A stretch of DNA of 64,000 nt, from contig NZ_JAFFPS010000027.1 of assembly GCF_016919165.1 (NCBI RefSeq), positions 25,072 through 89,071 of the forward strand. The letters are read 5' to 3'. Source of the DNA: Leptospira chreensis (GTDB lineage: Bacteria; Spirochaetota; Leptospiria; Leptospirales; Leptospiraceae). Of the stretch, positions 1-8,812 are shown piece after piece (position 1 is the stretch's first letter; every line of letters begins with the position of its first letter). The notes below the pieces were generated by a model. That model was not told the DNA's origin. It saw nothing but the letters and a program-made list of their open reading frames with translations, and made no database searches. The position numbers and the translations under genes were made by a program.

Positions 1-25
1 AAACTTAACTGAGTAGGGATGTCCA

Positions 26-736
26 TCAAACTCCTTTCTGATTTCCCCAAAGCACTTTGTGAATTTGAAGCGACAAACGACACTTAGGTGGGTTGTCTAC
101 TTTGATCCATTCGACTAGTTCTTTGGCATCCACTTCACCGTGGACTGGCGAATACAATATATTTGTCTGTATTTTTTGTTCGCGAATGACTTCGATACTT
201 CTATCAAAGTCGATTCTATCTCGCACAACGAACTTGATTTCGTCAAGTGAATTATGTCTCTTTTCTAAGATCCGGAAATTTTCCTGATCCATGCGGTCTT
301 CCATCCCGGAGCCCGGTAATTTGTAGTCCATAGTGAAAATAAAAAAAGAATCTTCGGTGATTCGTTCGCTTCCATTGGTTTCTACACGGGAAGCTGGGTA
401 GGGTAAATCACGACTGGCGCGGTGGTTGTAGATGCGTTCGGCAAGGGCCGTGGATAGATCGCGGTTTTTTCCTTCTAAGGGTTCGCCACCAGTTAATAAT
501 ACTTGGTAGCCGTGGTGTGCATCCAGTGCCTCTAATTCATTCCATACGGTATCCAGAGATTTTTCTTCCCCTTGGTTGGGTCCAAGTGCATAAGCTGTGT
601 CACACCATAACGCTCTTGTTTCCGTTTTGCCACAACGTAAGGAACATCCAGCAAATCGAATGAAGACAGTTGGGATTCCTTGCGAAATTCCTTCGCCAGA
701 AATGGATGAATAGACTTCGTGAATTTTTCCAAACAT
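26..736 (-). CDS. queE: 7-carboxy-7-deazaguanine synthase (radical SAM)
   Basis: Converts 6-carboxytetrahydropterin to 7-carboxy-7-deazaguanine in the queuosine precursor pathway, in the cytoplasm. The 236-residue protein opens with the family's GEGxxxGxPxxFIRxxGC stretch and has the SAM-binding TGGEP motif near residue 82. The cluster cysteines are C31, C35 and C45, i.e. CX3CX9C, instead of the usual CX3CX2C; the last one is still followed by DTAYA as in ordinary QueE proteins, so the difference is an insertion between cysteines two and three. The ATG is divergent from the VWA gene 76 bp away. No other queuosine gene is in the window. Family assignment is firm; activity with the altered spacing is inferred. 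Confidence 0.93.
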   Translation of the reverse strand: MFGKIHEVYSSISGEGISQGIPTVFIRFAGCSLRCGKTETRALWCDTAYALGPNQGEEKSLDTVWNELEALDAHHGYQVLLTGGEPLEGKNRDLSTALAERIYNHRASRDLPYPASRVETNGSERITEDSFFIFTMDYKLPGSGMEDRMDQENFRILEKRHNSLDEIKFVVRDRIDFDRSIEVIREQKIQTNILYSPVHGEVDAKELVEWIKVDNPPKCRLSLQIHKVLWGNQKGV

Positions 737-812
737 TGTGTGATTCTCTCTATGTCAGAATACTTTAAATTGTTCTTGCGAAAACATTAATTCAGAATTT
801 GCTTTTAGGGTC

Positions 813-2459
813 ATGTTCGTAGACGCTAAATTGGAATATCCACTGATAAAGGAAAAAGAGGTACAAGAAAACCATCTTTTGCTTCGATTCCGAACTCCTG
901 CCAATCCCAAAATCGATGAACGGAAACCTTTGGTTATTGGTCTTGCCGTGGATAAAAGTTGGTCTATGAAGGGTGAAAAAATGGAATCAGTGATTGATGC
1001 CTCTTGTGCCCTGGTCAACTGGCTCACAAGAAATGATGCTGTGACTATCATTGCTTATTCTGCTGATGTTCAAATCATCCAACCCGTAACTCACCTAACA
1101 GAAAAAGTTTCTGTTACCGACAAAATTAGAAACATCCAAGTCGCCACTTCCACTAACTTGAGTGGTGGGTGGTTGTCAGCTTTGAAGAGTTTGTCTCAAT
1201 CCAAAATTGCCAATGCATACAAACGCGTTTTGTTACTTACGGACGGAAATCCTACTTCAGGAATTAAGGAAAAAGAAGCACTGGTTAAAATTGCTTCTGA
1301 TCATTTGGCAATGGGGATCTCCACCACAACGATTGGAGTGGGAAACGATTTTAATGAAGAGATGTTAGTGGATATCGCCAAGGCCGGTGGTGGCAATTTT
1401 CATTATATCGATAATCCAGAAAAGGCATCCGATATTTTCTTCGAAGAATTTGGAGATATTGGAGCTTTATACGCGCAGGCCATCGATGTGGAATTACAAC
1501 TAGCTCCGGGTGTTCGACTGAAACAAGTTTTGTCTGAAACCTCTCACCAAATTTTGGAAGAATTTGATGAGTTTTTAGGAGATTCTAAAACCATATCCAG
1601 ACAAAAAATCAATCTCCAGTTAGGTGACCTTAGAGCCGACGACATTCGGAATTTAGTGTTACGACTCGAAATTGATGACCGAGTGAACCAAATCGAATCT
1701 CCGTTTTGCGAAGTGAATGTTTCGTATTACAATCTATTACAACAGAATGTTTTAGAATCGGTTAAAGATTCCTTTCAGTTTCCCAGAGGAAACAACCGCG
1801 GAAAACAAGATCCCGACGTACTAGTAGAAATTTTGATCGCCAATGCAACTCTTGGAATCAAAGAAATTACCGATTTGATCCGACGGGAACATGTAGAAGA
1901 TGCCAAAGCATTATTATTTGGACTGATTCAGGATATAAAAACCAACTTACATTTTGCTCCGAATGCACTGGGTTCTGTACTCAATCGTTTACAAGTTTTG
2001 GAAACAAAAATTACAACCAAATCGGATGATTTAAAGAAACATCTATTTGTGAATTCACAAATGATGCTAAAAGGCCCAGAAAAACTAGATTTAAAAGATG
2101 TAGTCCTTCATAACGAAATCTTTGAATACCGGACTGTGGGTGATATTGATTTGTATAAATGCCCTGAAATCAAACTTCTGATTGAACAAAAGATGCAAGA
2201 AGGATTTCGGTATGTGGTTTTTGATTTTGCCAATACTTCGCATATTGATTCTTCTGCGATTGGGATGGTGATTCAAATTGTGGGTTGGTTACGGCGGCGC
2301 GGGGGAGAACTTGTGGTTGCCAACATTCATGATTCGGTAAAAAAGATTTTTGAAATCACTAGGTTGTACAACCACATTCGTGTGGCAGAGACACTTCCCT
2401 CTGCCCAAGAAATGTTACTGAGAATTATATATGCAAACGAAGGAGATAAAAACCATTAG
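813..2459 (+). CDS. VWA domain protein with C-terminal STAS domain
   Basis: Unnamed cytoplasmic protein of 548 residues. No signal peptide is visible. Residues about 38-220 form a von Willebrand factor A domain with an intact metal-binding MIDAS motif DxSxS (D47, S49, S51) and a later TDG. The C-terminus from about residue 430 is a STAS domain like anti-anti-sigma factors, with the DSS motif at D479-S481, the position where SpoIIAA-type proteins carry their phosphorylated serine. The middle, about residues 220-420, is not recognised. The start is the ATG after TTTAGGG. It ends 5 bp before the convergent PC4-like gene, with a short GTTGG/CCAAC inverted repeat across the junction. A role in protein-protein signalling is inferred from the domains only. 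Confidence 0.85.
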   Translation: MFVDAKLEYPLIKEKEVQENHLLLRFRTPANPKIDERKPLVIGLAVDKSWSMKGEKMESVIDASCALVNWLTRNDAVTIIAYSADVQIIQPVTHLTEKVSVTDKIRNIQVATSTNLSGGWLSALKSLSQSKIANAYKRVLLLTDGNPTSGIKEKEALVKIASDHLAMGISTTTIGVGNDFNEEMLVDIAKAGGGNFHYIDNPEKASDIFFEEFGDIGALYAQAIDVELQLAPGVRLKQVLSETSHQILEEFDEFLGDSKTISRQKINLQLGDLRADDIRNLVLRLEIDDRVNQIESPFCEVNVSYYNLLQQNVLESVKDSFQFPRGNNRGKQDPDVLVEILIANATLGIKEITDLIRREHVEDAKALLFGLIQDIKTNLHFAPNALGSVLNRLQVLETKITTKSDDLKKHLFVNSQMMLKGPEKLDLKDVVLHNEIFEYRTVGDIDLYKCPEIKLLIEQKMQEGFRYVVFDFANTSHIDSSAIGMVIQIVGWLRRRGGELVVANIHDSVKKIFEITRLYNHIRVAETLPSAQEMLLRIIYANEGDKNH

Positions 2460-2464
2460 TTGGT

Positions 2465-2686
2465 TTAAGCCAACCAACGTTCTGCTTCTTCAATTGCTTC
2501 TTTCAAGTCACCAACTAAAGCAGGCGCAATGGCGATCCCTTTCTGAGTCGGTTTCAATTCCCCATTCGGATCGGTATACCAAACTCGAATGTTAAAAAAA
2601 GTTTGGCCTTTGTATTCGGAGATCTCCACGCGGATGACTTCTCCTCGACCTTTGTCAATGTCTCGAATGATTCCTGTTTTTGCCAT
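2465..2686 (-). CDS. PC4/YdbC-like single-stranded DNA binding protein
   Basis: A 73-residue protein resembling the transcriptional coactivator p15 (PC4) family, to which bacterial YdbC belongs. Visible features are the [17 protein letters not shown] strand region, the conserved [11 protein letters not shown] strand, the KGIAI strand and a C-terminal helix ([17 protein letters not shown]). Family members bind single-stranded DNA as dimers. Its ATG lies one base after the stop codon region of the upstream reductase gene, so it is probably co-transcribed with it. The link between the two functions is not evident. Confidence 0.75.
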   Translation of the reverse strand: MAKTGIIRDIDKGRGEVIRVEISEYKGQTFFNIRVWYTDPNGELKPTQKGIAIAPALVGDLKEAIEEAERWLA

Positions 2687-2687
2687 G

Positions 2688-3611
2688 TTAGTACGTCTCT
2701 ACAAAAAGTTGTTCTTTTTCCTCTAGATGTTTTTTGAATTCATCATACGAAAGATCAGTTCCGCAAGCAGACATGATTTCTTGTATCACTCCTTTTTCCA
2801 TTCCCTTTGGGCCGCCACAAATATAAAACTTACCGTTTCCATTGACAGCATTTTTAATTGCTTCGGCATTTTCTTTTGCACGGTGTGTGATGTACATTTT
2901 CCCACCATCAAATGAGTTTTTTTCCTCTCGGCTAATGGCTGTTATGAAGTGAAAATTGGAATGAGATTTTGCTATGTCTTCAAAATAATCACGTAAGACG
3001 ATTTCATCGGAATAGGGAGCTCCGTAAAGCAACCAAACATTTCCTTGGAAAGAGATGAGTTTTTGGACAAGGAGTTCTTCCACCATTCCAAAATAAGGGC
3101 TGATTCCTGTTCCTGTGGCAAAAAAGAAGATATCACCAGAAAAATCGGCTTGGGGTAGAAGGAATTTTTTACCTGCAGGTCCAGTCATTGTCACCGTATC
3201 GCCGGGTTTCAAATCACAAAGATAATTGGAACAAACGCCTTTATGGACTAGATTTCCAGTTTCATCATACACATCGTCTCTTTTGACAACAAATTCAATA
3301 TTGTCCTTGGTTTGGCCAAAACTGAACGACGGTGAGGCGATGGAATACAAACGGATGGTATACGACGGGTCAGACGATCCCTTCGCCTGTTTTTCTGGAT
3401 CGACCCCAGGAGGGATGATTCCTGCACTTTGACCGATCATATAGGGATAGGTATTGTGGTCGATGGCGATGGTGATTCGATGCACTGCCGAATCTCCTTC
3501 GTTTGTTGGACGTTTTCCCTTACCTGGTTCGGGAGTCAAACGGGTGTTTGCCAGAACCTGCGCTAAAATGGGATTGGATTTCTTAAACAGATTGATTTGA
3601 GGGGTAAGCAA
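2688..3611 (-). CDS. fnr: Ferredoxin-NADP(+) reductase, plastidic type
   Basis: Flavoprotein exchanging electrons between NADPH and ferredoxin/flavodoxin in the cytoplasm. The 307-residue protein has the FAD motif RLYSIAS at 87-93, a second flavin motif GVCSNYL at 125-131, the NADP-binding ATGTGISP at 165-172, a CGGPKGM segment near residue 266 and an aromatic C-terminus VETY. The C-terminal tyrosine and overall length match the plastid-type enzyme that is known and structurally characterised in Leptospira, rather than the short bacterial type. It is first in a two-gene unit with the PC4-like gene. Naming as FNR is well supported. Confidence 0.93.
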   Translation of the reverse strand: MLTPQINLFKKSNPILAQVLANTRLTPEPGKGKRPTNEGDSAVHRITIAIDHNTYPYMIGQSAGIIPPGVDPEKQAKGSSDPSYTIRLYSIASPSFSFGQTKDNIEFVVKRDDVYDETGNLVHKGVCSNYLCDLKPGDTVTMTGPAGKKFLLPQADFSGDIFFFATGTGISPYFGMVEELLVQKLISFQGNVWLLYGAPYSDEIVLRDYFEDIAKSHSNFHFITAISREEKNSFDGGKMYITHRAKENAEAIKNAVNGNGKFYICGGPKGMEKGVIQEIMSACGTDLSYDEFKKHLEEKEQLFVETY

Positions 3612-3717
3612 AGTCGTCCTCTTAACGGGTGGTTTTTGGTCAAGTTTGGCACTCGGATGGTTCGGGAAAAGGAGAAGTTGGAGTTTTCATTTTTCCTCGC
3701 CGGAATTATGTCTCTTG

Positions 3718-3745
3718 TTGACTCATTTTTCTGAGTTTTTAAACT
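3718..3745 (+). promoter_or_regulatory. Putative sigma70-type promoter
   Basis: TTGACT (3718-3723), 16 bp spacer, TAAACT (3740-3745). The same -10 variant TAAACT occurs before hrcA. An ACTCA/TGAGT inverted repeat lies in the spacer, overlapping the -35, and could be a repressor site. It would drive the small ORF at 3776 or 3800 and probably the DUF3015 gene. Confidence 0.4.
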
Positions 3746-3775
3746 TTAGTCATTCCGGCCCCCTCGCCGATCCTA

Positions 3776-4021
3776 ATGACAACGGGGAAAACAAATTGCA
3801 TGAGATCGACTGAAGCCCAAGAAAAGAAACCGTTGCCATTTCCAAATACCGTACTCCATCAAAAATTGGAATCGTTCACAAATACGATGCTCCAATCTTT
3901 GCAAACTAAGGTAAAAGATGATAAAACCTGGGCCGTTCTTTCGATGTCGGGAGAAATTTTAGCACACGGCCACCAACTTCCCCAGATTGATCGTAATTCC
4001 GATTCTCTTTTTTCCATCTAA
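3776..4021 (+). CDS. Small hypothetical protein
   Basis: Not recognised. Predicted 81 residues, or 73 if translation begins at the second ATG at 3800, which has a better placed GGGGA 12 bp upstream; the first ATG has none. The protein is soluble and polar, with no signal peptide or cysteine pair. It ends 14 bp before the DUF3015 gene and sits behind a plausible promoter, so co-transcription is likely. Whether it is translated cannot be judged from the sequence alone. Confidence 0.5.
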   Translation: MTTGKTNCMRSTEAQEKKPLPFPNTVLHQKLESFTNTMLQSLQTKVKDDKTWAVLSMSGEILAHGHQLPQIDRNSDSLFSI

Positions 4022-4035
4022 GTACGGGAGGTTCT

Positions 4036-4563
4036 ATGTTTCATCGAAGTTTCCGACTCTTTTCTAATGCCCAGTTAACAGTGATAAGTTTTGTTTTTCT
4101 TATGACTTCTGTTTCCGTATCTGCGGAACCTTATGGTATGGCAGGTTGCGGACTTGGTTCCATGGTTTCTGTTTGGAAAAATGACATTGGGCAGGTTCTT
4201 GCTGCTACAACCAATGGCAGTTTATCTTCCCAAACCTTTGGAATCACCTCAGGAACGTCCAATTGTACCACAGATGGGATTGTTCGAGTGGATAGGGCCC
4301 AAGAAGTATTTGTTACTTATAATGAAGAACCTTTGGAATTAGAAACCACACGCGGAACTGGAGAAAGAATCCGAACCATTGCTTCTTTGTTTGGTTGCCC
4401 CACTCATGGGTCTCAATTGGGAAAACTGATGAAGGATCAACATTCTTTTATCTTTGAGAAATCCAAAGAAGGTGATGTTACTTCTCGATCTAAAATCATT
4501 TTATCTAGATTGAAATCAAAAATCGCTGAAGATCCTGAATTGAAACAAGCCTGTTTGTATTAA
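4036..4563 (+). CDS. DUF3015 family secreted protein
   Basis: A 175-residue exported protein with an N-terminal hydrophobic signal segment ending near SVSAEPYG (cleavage after about residue 30) followed by the GMAGCGLGS motif typical of DUF3015 proteins and a FGITSGTSNC segment. Five cysteines remain in the mature part. Function of the family is unknown. A strong GGGAGG ribosome site precedes the ATG. Its TAA stop overlaps the stop of the convergent gene in one TTAA. Confidence 0.82.
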   Translation: MFHRSFRLFSNAQLTVISFVFLMTSVSVSAEPYGMAGCGLGSMVSVWKNDIGQVLAATTNGSLSSQTFGITSGTSNCTTDGIVRVDRAQEVFVTYNEEPLELETTRGTGERIRTIASLFGCPTHGSQLGKLMKDQHSFIFEKSKEGDVTSRSKIILSRLKSKIAEDPELKQACLY

Positions 4564-5204
4564 TCGCGAAGTACTCGAGAGATTTCCGAGTTATAACGAT
4601 GAGCCGCTTCTGTTTGGTTCAAATACCCAAAAGCACCTAACTCAAATAAAAACGCTGCAGTGATTCCATAACCACCATCTGGTACGGAGTCACATCCTTT
4701 TTTGCCTGCAGGATGGATTTTCCAATCGCGTGGGTTGAGGAATTGAAAGTTTTCGGGACAGACCACATGCCCATAATTTTTCCCATCAGCATGCCTAGCT
4801 TCGTGTAATAAAACAAGAACCCGGTCCAATCGATTCAAACTAAAAAACGCTCGTCCTAGCAATACATCTCCATCGTGATACATGGCGATATAGTCACCTG
4901 TGGATCCGAAAGAGTATTTTTTAATTCGAGATTGGATCCAACGGGAAAGTTTTTTTCCAGAGAAACCAAACTTAAAAATAGATTCAAACTGTGTGAGTCG
5001 GTTGTAGGTGGATTTATCGATTTTGACTCGTTTTGGTTCCAAAGTCTCCAAGTAGGAAAAGGATTCTTTTAAAACTTTCGATTGTTTTGCGTTTAACTTT
5101 GATTCATCGGAGTGTAATGCCACTCCTGATAAACAATAAAGAACAGTTACAATAAAAAATGTTTTATGCGAATTGAGTTCAAAAAGTGGCTTGGAGTCCA
5201 CCAT
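4560..5204 (-). CDS. Exported HExxH protein, putative metallopeptidase-like
   Basis: A 214-residue protein with an N-terminal hydrophobic stretch (about residues 13-30) consistent with export. It carries HEARH (HExxH zinc motif) in the context [13 protein letters not shown] around residue 135, followed by a His and Cys in GHVVCP. The surrounding fold is not assigned, so peptidase activity is only a possibility. The start overlaps the 3' end of the TonB-dependent receptor gene by 26 bp and has an AGG eight bases upstream, which implies the same transcript. It is the last gene of the presumed heme/iron operon. Confidence 0.7.
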   Translation of the reverse strand: MVDSKPLFELNSHKTFFIVTVLYCLSGVALHSDESKLNAKQSKVLKESFSYLETLEPKRVKIDKSTYNRLTQFESIFKFGFSGKKLSRWIQSRIKKYSFGSTGDYIAMYHDGDVLLGRAFFSLNRLDRVLVLLHEARHADGKNYGHVVCPENFQFLNPRDWKIHPAGKKGCDSVPDGGYGITAAFLFELGAFGYLNQTEAAHRYNSEISRVLRD

Positions 5205-7389
5205 AGTAAAACCTGGGACGAATAGGATTGTATGTAAGCTCGTATTGGTCTAGGACGTTGTCTACTCCTAAAAACAAAGACATCCTTCCATCGAAGAATT
5301 TTTTCTCCATTCTTACGTTTAAGAGCGTAAATGCTTTTCCATACACTACTTTGTTATTCTCTTCCACACTTTTCGTTTGTTGATCAATCAGAGCCGTGCT
5401 TGTTCCCGCAGTGAATTCATTGGTTGTACTATAAAATGGCCGTTTGTCTAAACGTTTGGCACGAAGGGCAAATTCCCAACCCCCAGGTGCGTTCACAAAA
5501 AAGTTCATTGTTCCTTGGTGAAGGGCTCTCCCTTCTAAGGGTCTATCGGTTGTTAGGTCTCTCGTATCCGTTTGGTTGTAACCCAATTCCAAAGCAAAAT
5601 ATTTGAGAAACCGAAGTCGAGATCCTGCTTCCACACCTCGTGTATAAGCCCGTTGTACGTTCTTTAATTGGAAGTTAGCAAATTCGCTGGTTCTGGTTCC
5701 AAAGCTGTATTGGATGAGGTCGGTAATATCGTTGCGAAACACACTTAAGGAAAGCGTCCAAAACTTAAAAGGTGTGTATTCGATGTCTGCGTTGACCGTT
5801 GTTGATTTTTCTGGTCTCAGTTTATCATTTCCATCCACAACATAACCAACACCTGGGTTTTCAAAACGTAAGTATAATTCACGAAAAGAAGGAGGTCGAA
5901 ACCCTTTTCCGTAACTGGCTCGAAAAACAAGATTACTGGTGATATCTACTTTGGTGGCAATTTTGGGAGTGGTTTGTCCACCGAACTGGGAGTCCACATC
6001 ATGGCGCACCCCTGGAACCAACCGCCAAACAAAACCTTGGCGCCATATGATCCACTCATCTTGAATGAAAGCGGCACGTCTTGTTCGATAAGCATTCCTT
6101 CTTTGTAAACGATCTGATTGTAATTCTTCTGAGTAAGATTCGACCCCAGCAGTGACCATATGGTCTTTGTTGATTTCATGATCAATCTGGGCTACACCTT
6201 GGGATGAAAATTCGTTGGTAAGTTCTTTTACATCCAATTCATTCGAATTTCTTTGATCTAACTTATAGTGATTTTCCCAACGAGAAAAATTTCCTCGTAG
6301 AGAAACCATATTTCGTTTTCCATAAGCGTATTCTAATGCACCTAACCCAAGAAAGTCGTTTGTTAAATTGGTTCTATCAAAAACGCCACCATTGGCTCTG
6401 GAATCGACCCCAGCTTGGTTCCGGTTTAAATAATTGATTCCCGTTTTCACTTTAAATTGACCATCTGGATTGAAAGTCATGTTCCCACCCACGTTGTTAT
6501 CCTGGAATGAGTTTCCTGTCGTGGCTGGAGTTTTGGGATCTAAATCATAAGCAGCTGCTTGGTTGAACCCACCAAAAAAATTAGTGGCTACAAAATCATT
6601 TTTGAAACCCACATCGGCGATCATGTTTTTTTCGCCCTGAGTTCCAAAGTTGGTTTGTCTTCCGTTTCCATAAGAAGTACGGAATTGGTAGTGTTCTGGT
6701 TTTTCTGCTTGTTTGGTGATGATATTGATCACACCACCGATGGCATCCGCACCGTATAAAGAAGAAGAACTTCCTTTTACAATTTCCACCCGTTCAATGT
6801 TCTGAACTTTAAATCGTGTTAGGTCGATAGTATTGTTCAACCTTCCGGCAACACGTTGCCCATCCACAAGGAAAAGTACATATTTGGAATCAAGTCCGAG
6901 CATTTGGACTTGGGAACCTCCAAAAAAAGGAGTTACGTTGATTCCTGTTTGGGTTTCTAGCACCTCACCTAAGTTACGTGCACCCGTTTGTTCAATTCGT
7001 TTGCGAGAAATCACTTCTGTTGCAACTGCTGAATCTTTCAGTCGTCGTTCTCCACGAGAACCAGTGACAACGATCCCATTTTTATTATCCAAATCTTTGA
7101 ACCGGTCCACTTCTTCTGTAGGGGTTTCCTCTTTATTTCCTTCTTCAGGAACAGGAGTGGTGGTTCCCGAAGTTTGGGGATTCGGATTTTGATCTGTAGG
7201 ATTTGTGTCTGTTGCCGTTGGTGTAGGAGAGGTTGTTGTGTTTGGAGTTTGTTGGTCAGTGGTTTTTGTTTTTTTTCCCGTTTCACGAGGACGTGTCTGG
7301 GAATGGATTTCTCCAACAAAAAGTACAAAAAGACAAAGGATGGGTAATAGGAACTGAATCAAACAATGCATTAGGGAAGTTTTTTCCAT
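5179..7389 (-). CDS. TonB-dependent outer membrane receptor, probable heme/iron uptake
   Basis: Outer membrane active transporter of 736 residues. A signal peptide is followed by a long Pro/Thr/Gln-rich linker (about 32-95), a TonB-box-like NGIVVTGSR at about 104-112, a plug domain with [10 protein letters not shown] and the [28 protein letters not shown] signature region, and a beta-barrel ending in an aromatic residue (QATF). An [10 protein letters not shown] segment is present as in heme/siderophore receptors, but a heme ligand pair was not established. The adjacent HmuY-like gene favours heme as substrate. The start may be the seventh codon (ATG at 7371), which overlaps the HmuY-like stop as TAATG; neither start has a clear ribosome site. 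Confidence 0.93.
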   Translation of the reverse strand: MEKTSLMHCLIQFLLPILCLFVLFVGEIHSQTRPRETGKKTKTTDQQTPNTTTSPTPTATDTNPTDQNPNPQTSGTTTPVPEEGNKEETPTEEVDRFKDLDNKNGIVVTGSRGERRLKDSAVATEVISRKRIEQTGARNLGEVLETQTGINVTPFFGGSQVQMLGLDSKYVLFLVDGQRVAGRLNNTIDLTRFKVQNIERVEIVKGSSSSLYGADAIGGVINIITKQAEKPEHYQFRTSYGNGRQTNFGTQGEKNMIADVGFKNDFVATNFFGGFNQAAAYDLDPKTPATTGNSFQDNNVGGNMTFNPDGQFKVKTGINYLNRNQAGVDSRANGGVFDRTNLTNDFLGLGALEYAYGKRNMVSLRGNFSRWENHYKLDQRNSNELDVKELTNEFSSQGVAQIDHEINKDHMVTAGVESYSEELQSDRLQRRNAYRTRRAAFIQDEWIIWRQGFVWRLVPGVRHDVDSQFGGQTTPKIATKVDITSNLVFRASYGKGFRPPSFRELYLRFENPGVGYVVDGNDKLRPEKSTTVNADIEYTPFKFWTLSLSVFRNDITDLIQYSFGTRTSEFANFQLKNVQRAYTRGVEAGSRLRFLKYFALELGYNQTDTRDLTTDRPLEGRALHQGTMNFFVNAPGGWEFALRAKRLDKRPFYSTTNEFTAGTSTALIDQQTKSVEENNKVVYGKAFTLLNVRMEKKFFDGRMSLFLGVDNVLDQYELTYNPIRPRFYYGGLQATF

Positions 7390-8027
7390 CGGATGGTCGG
7401 ATAACCAGAAGTACCCGCATCACTATAATAATTTTCGATATGAATGGCGTAAGTGTTTAAACCTGTCCCGGAGCGAATGAGAAAGATATCAGGTTTGGGG
7501 GTTAAGAATCCAATGGTATAAAAATACCATTCGGTAACGATTGCATTTCCTACATAAACGGCACCAGCTCCACCAATTCCTTGTGTGGTTGTAGCTACAT
7601 CCGGAGAAAACGAATTACATCCTTGGCTTGATGCAGAAGTGGAACTAGCCACCCCAAAATCAGTAGTATTACTTTTACAAGCACCACCGAGTCCAAAACG
7701 ATTGGTTTCTCCTGAGTTTGTTGCCGCTTTATATCTGTTAAATGCAATATCCCAGGAAAGGGAATCTTTTTCTGAAAAAGGAATTTGTTTGTTCCCTTCG
7801 AATTGAAAATAAATATAAAAATCTAAATTGGTCGCATTGAACCGAGTGGTGTAACTTCCGTCACCATTGGCTTTTGAATAAACAATTTTATCTAAAGCGT
7901 TGGGATTCCCTGCATTGACCAAGCTAGTGATCAATTGGTTTACAAACAAGTCTTGGTCTGACAAGGCAGCTTCCTGCCTTGCGCAAAAACTCAATAGGAA
8001 AAGAATCCCAAAGATAAAAAACTTCAA
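7371..8027 (-). CDS. HmuY-family heme-binding-like lipoprotein
   Basis: A 218-residue predicted surface or periplasmic lipoprotein. The signal peptide ends in the spirochaetal lipobox LLSFC with the cysteine at about residue 15. The WDIAFNRY motif near residue 90 and the C-terminal [17 protein letters not shown] segment are hallmarks of the HmuY family, whose founding member in Porphyromonas captures heme for a TonB-dependent receptor. Translation appears to begin at TTG. It lies directly upstream of the receptor gene, with overlapping ends, so the pair is probably functional. Heme binding itself is inferred. Confidence 0.8.
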   Translation of the reverse strand: MKFFIFGILFLLSFCARQEAALSDQDLFVNQLITSLVNAGNPNALDKIVYSKANGDGSYTTRFNATNLDFYIYFQFEGNKQIPFSEKDSLSWDIAFNRYKAATNSGETNRFGLGGACKSNTTDFGVASSTSASSQGCNSFSPDVATTTQGIGGAGAVYVGNAIVTEWYFYTIGFLTPKPDIFLIRSGTGLNTYAIHIENYYSDAGTSGYPTIRWKKLP

Positions 8028-8033
8028 ATTTCT

Positions 8034-8576
8034 TTATAAGCCTGCAACTGTATAAGTTACGCTAGCAGCCTGTCCACGGGATGGAATGGCATAAAAGAAA
8101 ATATGGTAATCACCAGCTACTGTAAAAGTAATTGTTCCTGTTCCAGAGACTGTATAGGAATTCGTAAACTCGCTATTTGAATCTGTAAGACTTGTAGGGG
8201 TAAAACCAGTTCTAGTGGAAGTAGCTAGAGGGCAAGTTGCCGATTGGTATACGATGACAAAAGCATTTCCGCTAAGAGCAACAGTGGTTGCGATTTTTGC
8301 AGTAAGTTTAAGTGCTGCTGTTTGGTGGCCTACAACTGGTACAGAACCAATTTTGCTAATTGTTGCTGTTCCGTTGGCAGTCACGACATTTTGCCAAGTA
8401 TTGATACTGGCTCTGGGAGGTGCAGTCACTGTACAATCACCGGAAGAAGTTGTTAATGCCGCAAGAGCTAGAAGAGGAGTATTGTCTTTTTCTTCCTTCT
8501 TTTCACACTGGAGGGAGAGCCCGGCTACCAAACTTAAAAGGATGAGTAATTTCGTCTTATTTTGAAGTGATTTCAT
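8034..8576 (-). CDS. Hypothetical lipoprotein
   Basis: First gene of the operon with the HmuY-like protein and receptor. The chosen ATG (8576) is preceded by GACCGAGG; an ATG eight codons further upstream lacks this. The 180-residue product has a signal peptide ending in the lipobox LSLQC, then a low-complexity segment and a Ser/Thr/Val-rich beta domain with two further cysteine positions and alternating strands (for example GTGTITFTVAGDYHIFFY). No family was recognised. A role in cofactor capture at the cell surface is a guess from context. Confidence 0.75.
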   Translation of the reverse strand: MKSLQNKTKLLILLSLVAGLSLQCEKKEEKDNTPLLALAALTTSSGDCTVTAPPRASINTWQNVVTANGTATISKIGSVPVVGHQTAALKLTAKIATTVALSGNAFVIVYQSATCPLATSTRTGFTPTSLTDSNSEFTNSYTVSGTGTITFTVAGDYHIFFYAIPSRGQAASVTYTVAGL

Positions 8577-8611
8577 AGAACCTCGGTCTTTTTTATCCAA
8601 ACTTGAGTACT

Positions 8612-8631
8612 AGTAATGAGAATCAAATTCA
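8612..8631. promoter_or_regulatory. Fur-family box candidate
   Basis: On the + strand the 19 bases from 8612 match the classical Fur box GATAATGATAATCATTATC at 13 positions; the 7-1-7 core is TGAGAAT C AAATTCA (617-631 of the 8 kb block). It lies 36 bp upstream of the first gene of the lipoprotein/HmuY/TonB operon. Match is by eye, and Leptospira Fur-family consensus sites may differ. Confidence 0.4.
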
Positions 8632-8812
8632 TTTTACCCATAAAGAGAATTTTTTCGGACACTGACAAAATCATGACAGAAGTCTTAGTACTGGTACAAC
8701 TTTGGTTATTTTATTTTGATTCCTACAACAAAGATAGGTAGGTTAGCTACAAACCTAGTCTTAAAAAAATCAATTGTAAGGAAAATGATTTTTCGTCTAC
8801 TATGCCTAGGTC

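Noticed and set aside
8739..8757. Inverted repeat TAGGTT...AACCTA before the GGDEF-EAL gene
   Set aside because: Six-bp arms in an AT-rich leader; could be chance and has no T-run.
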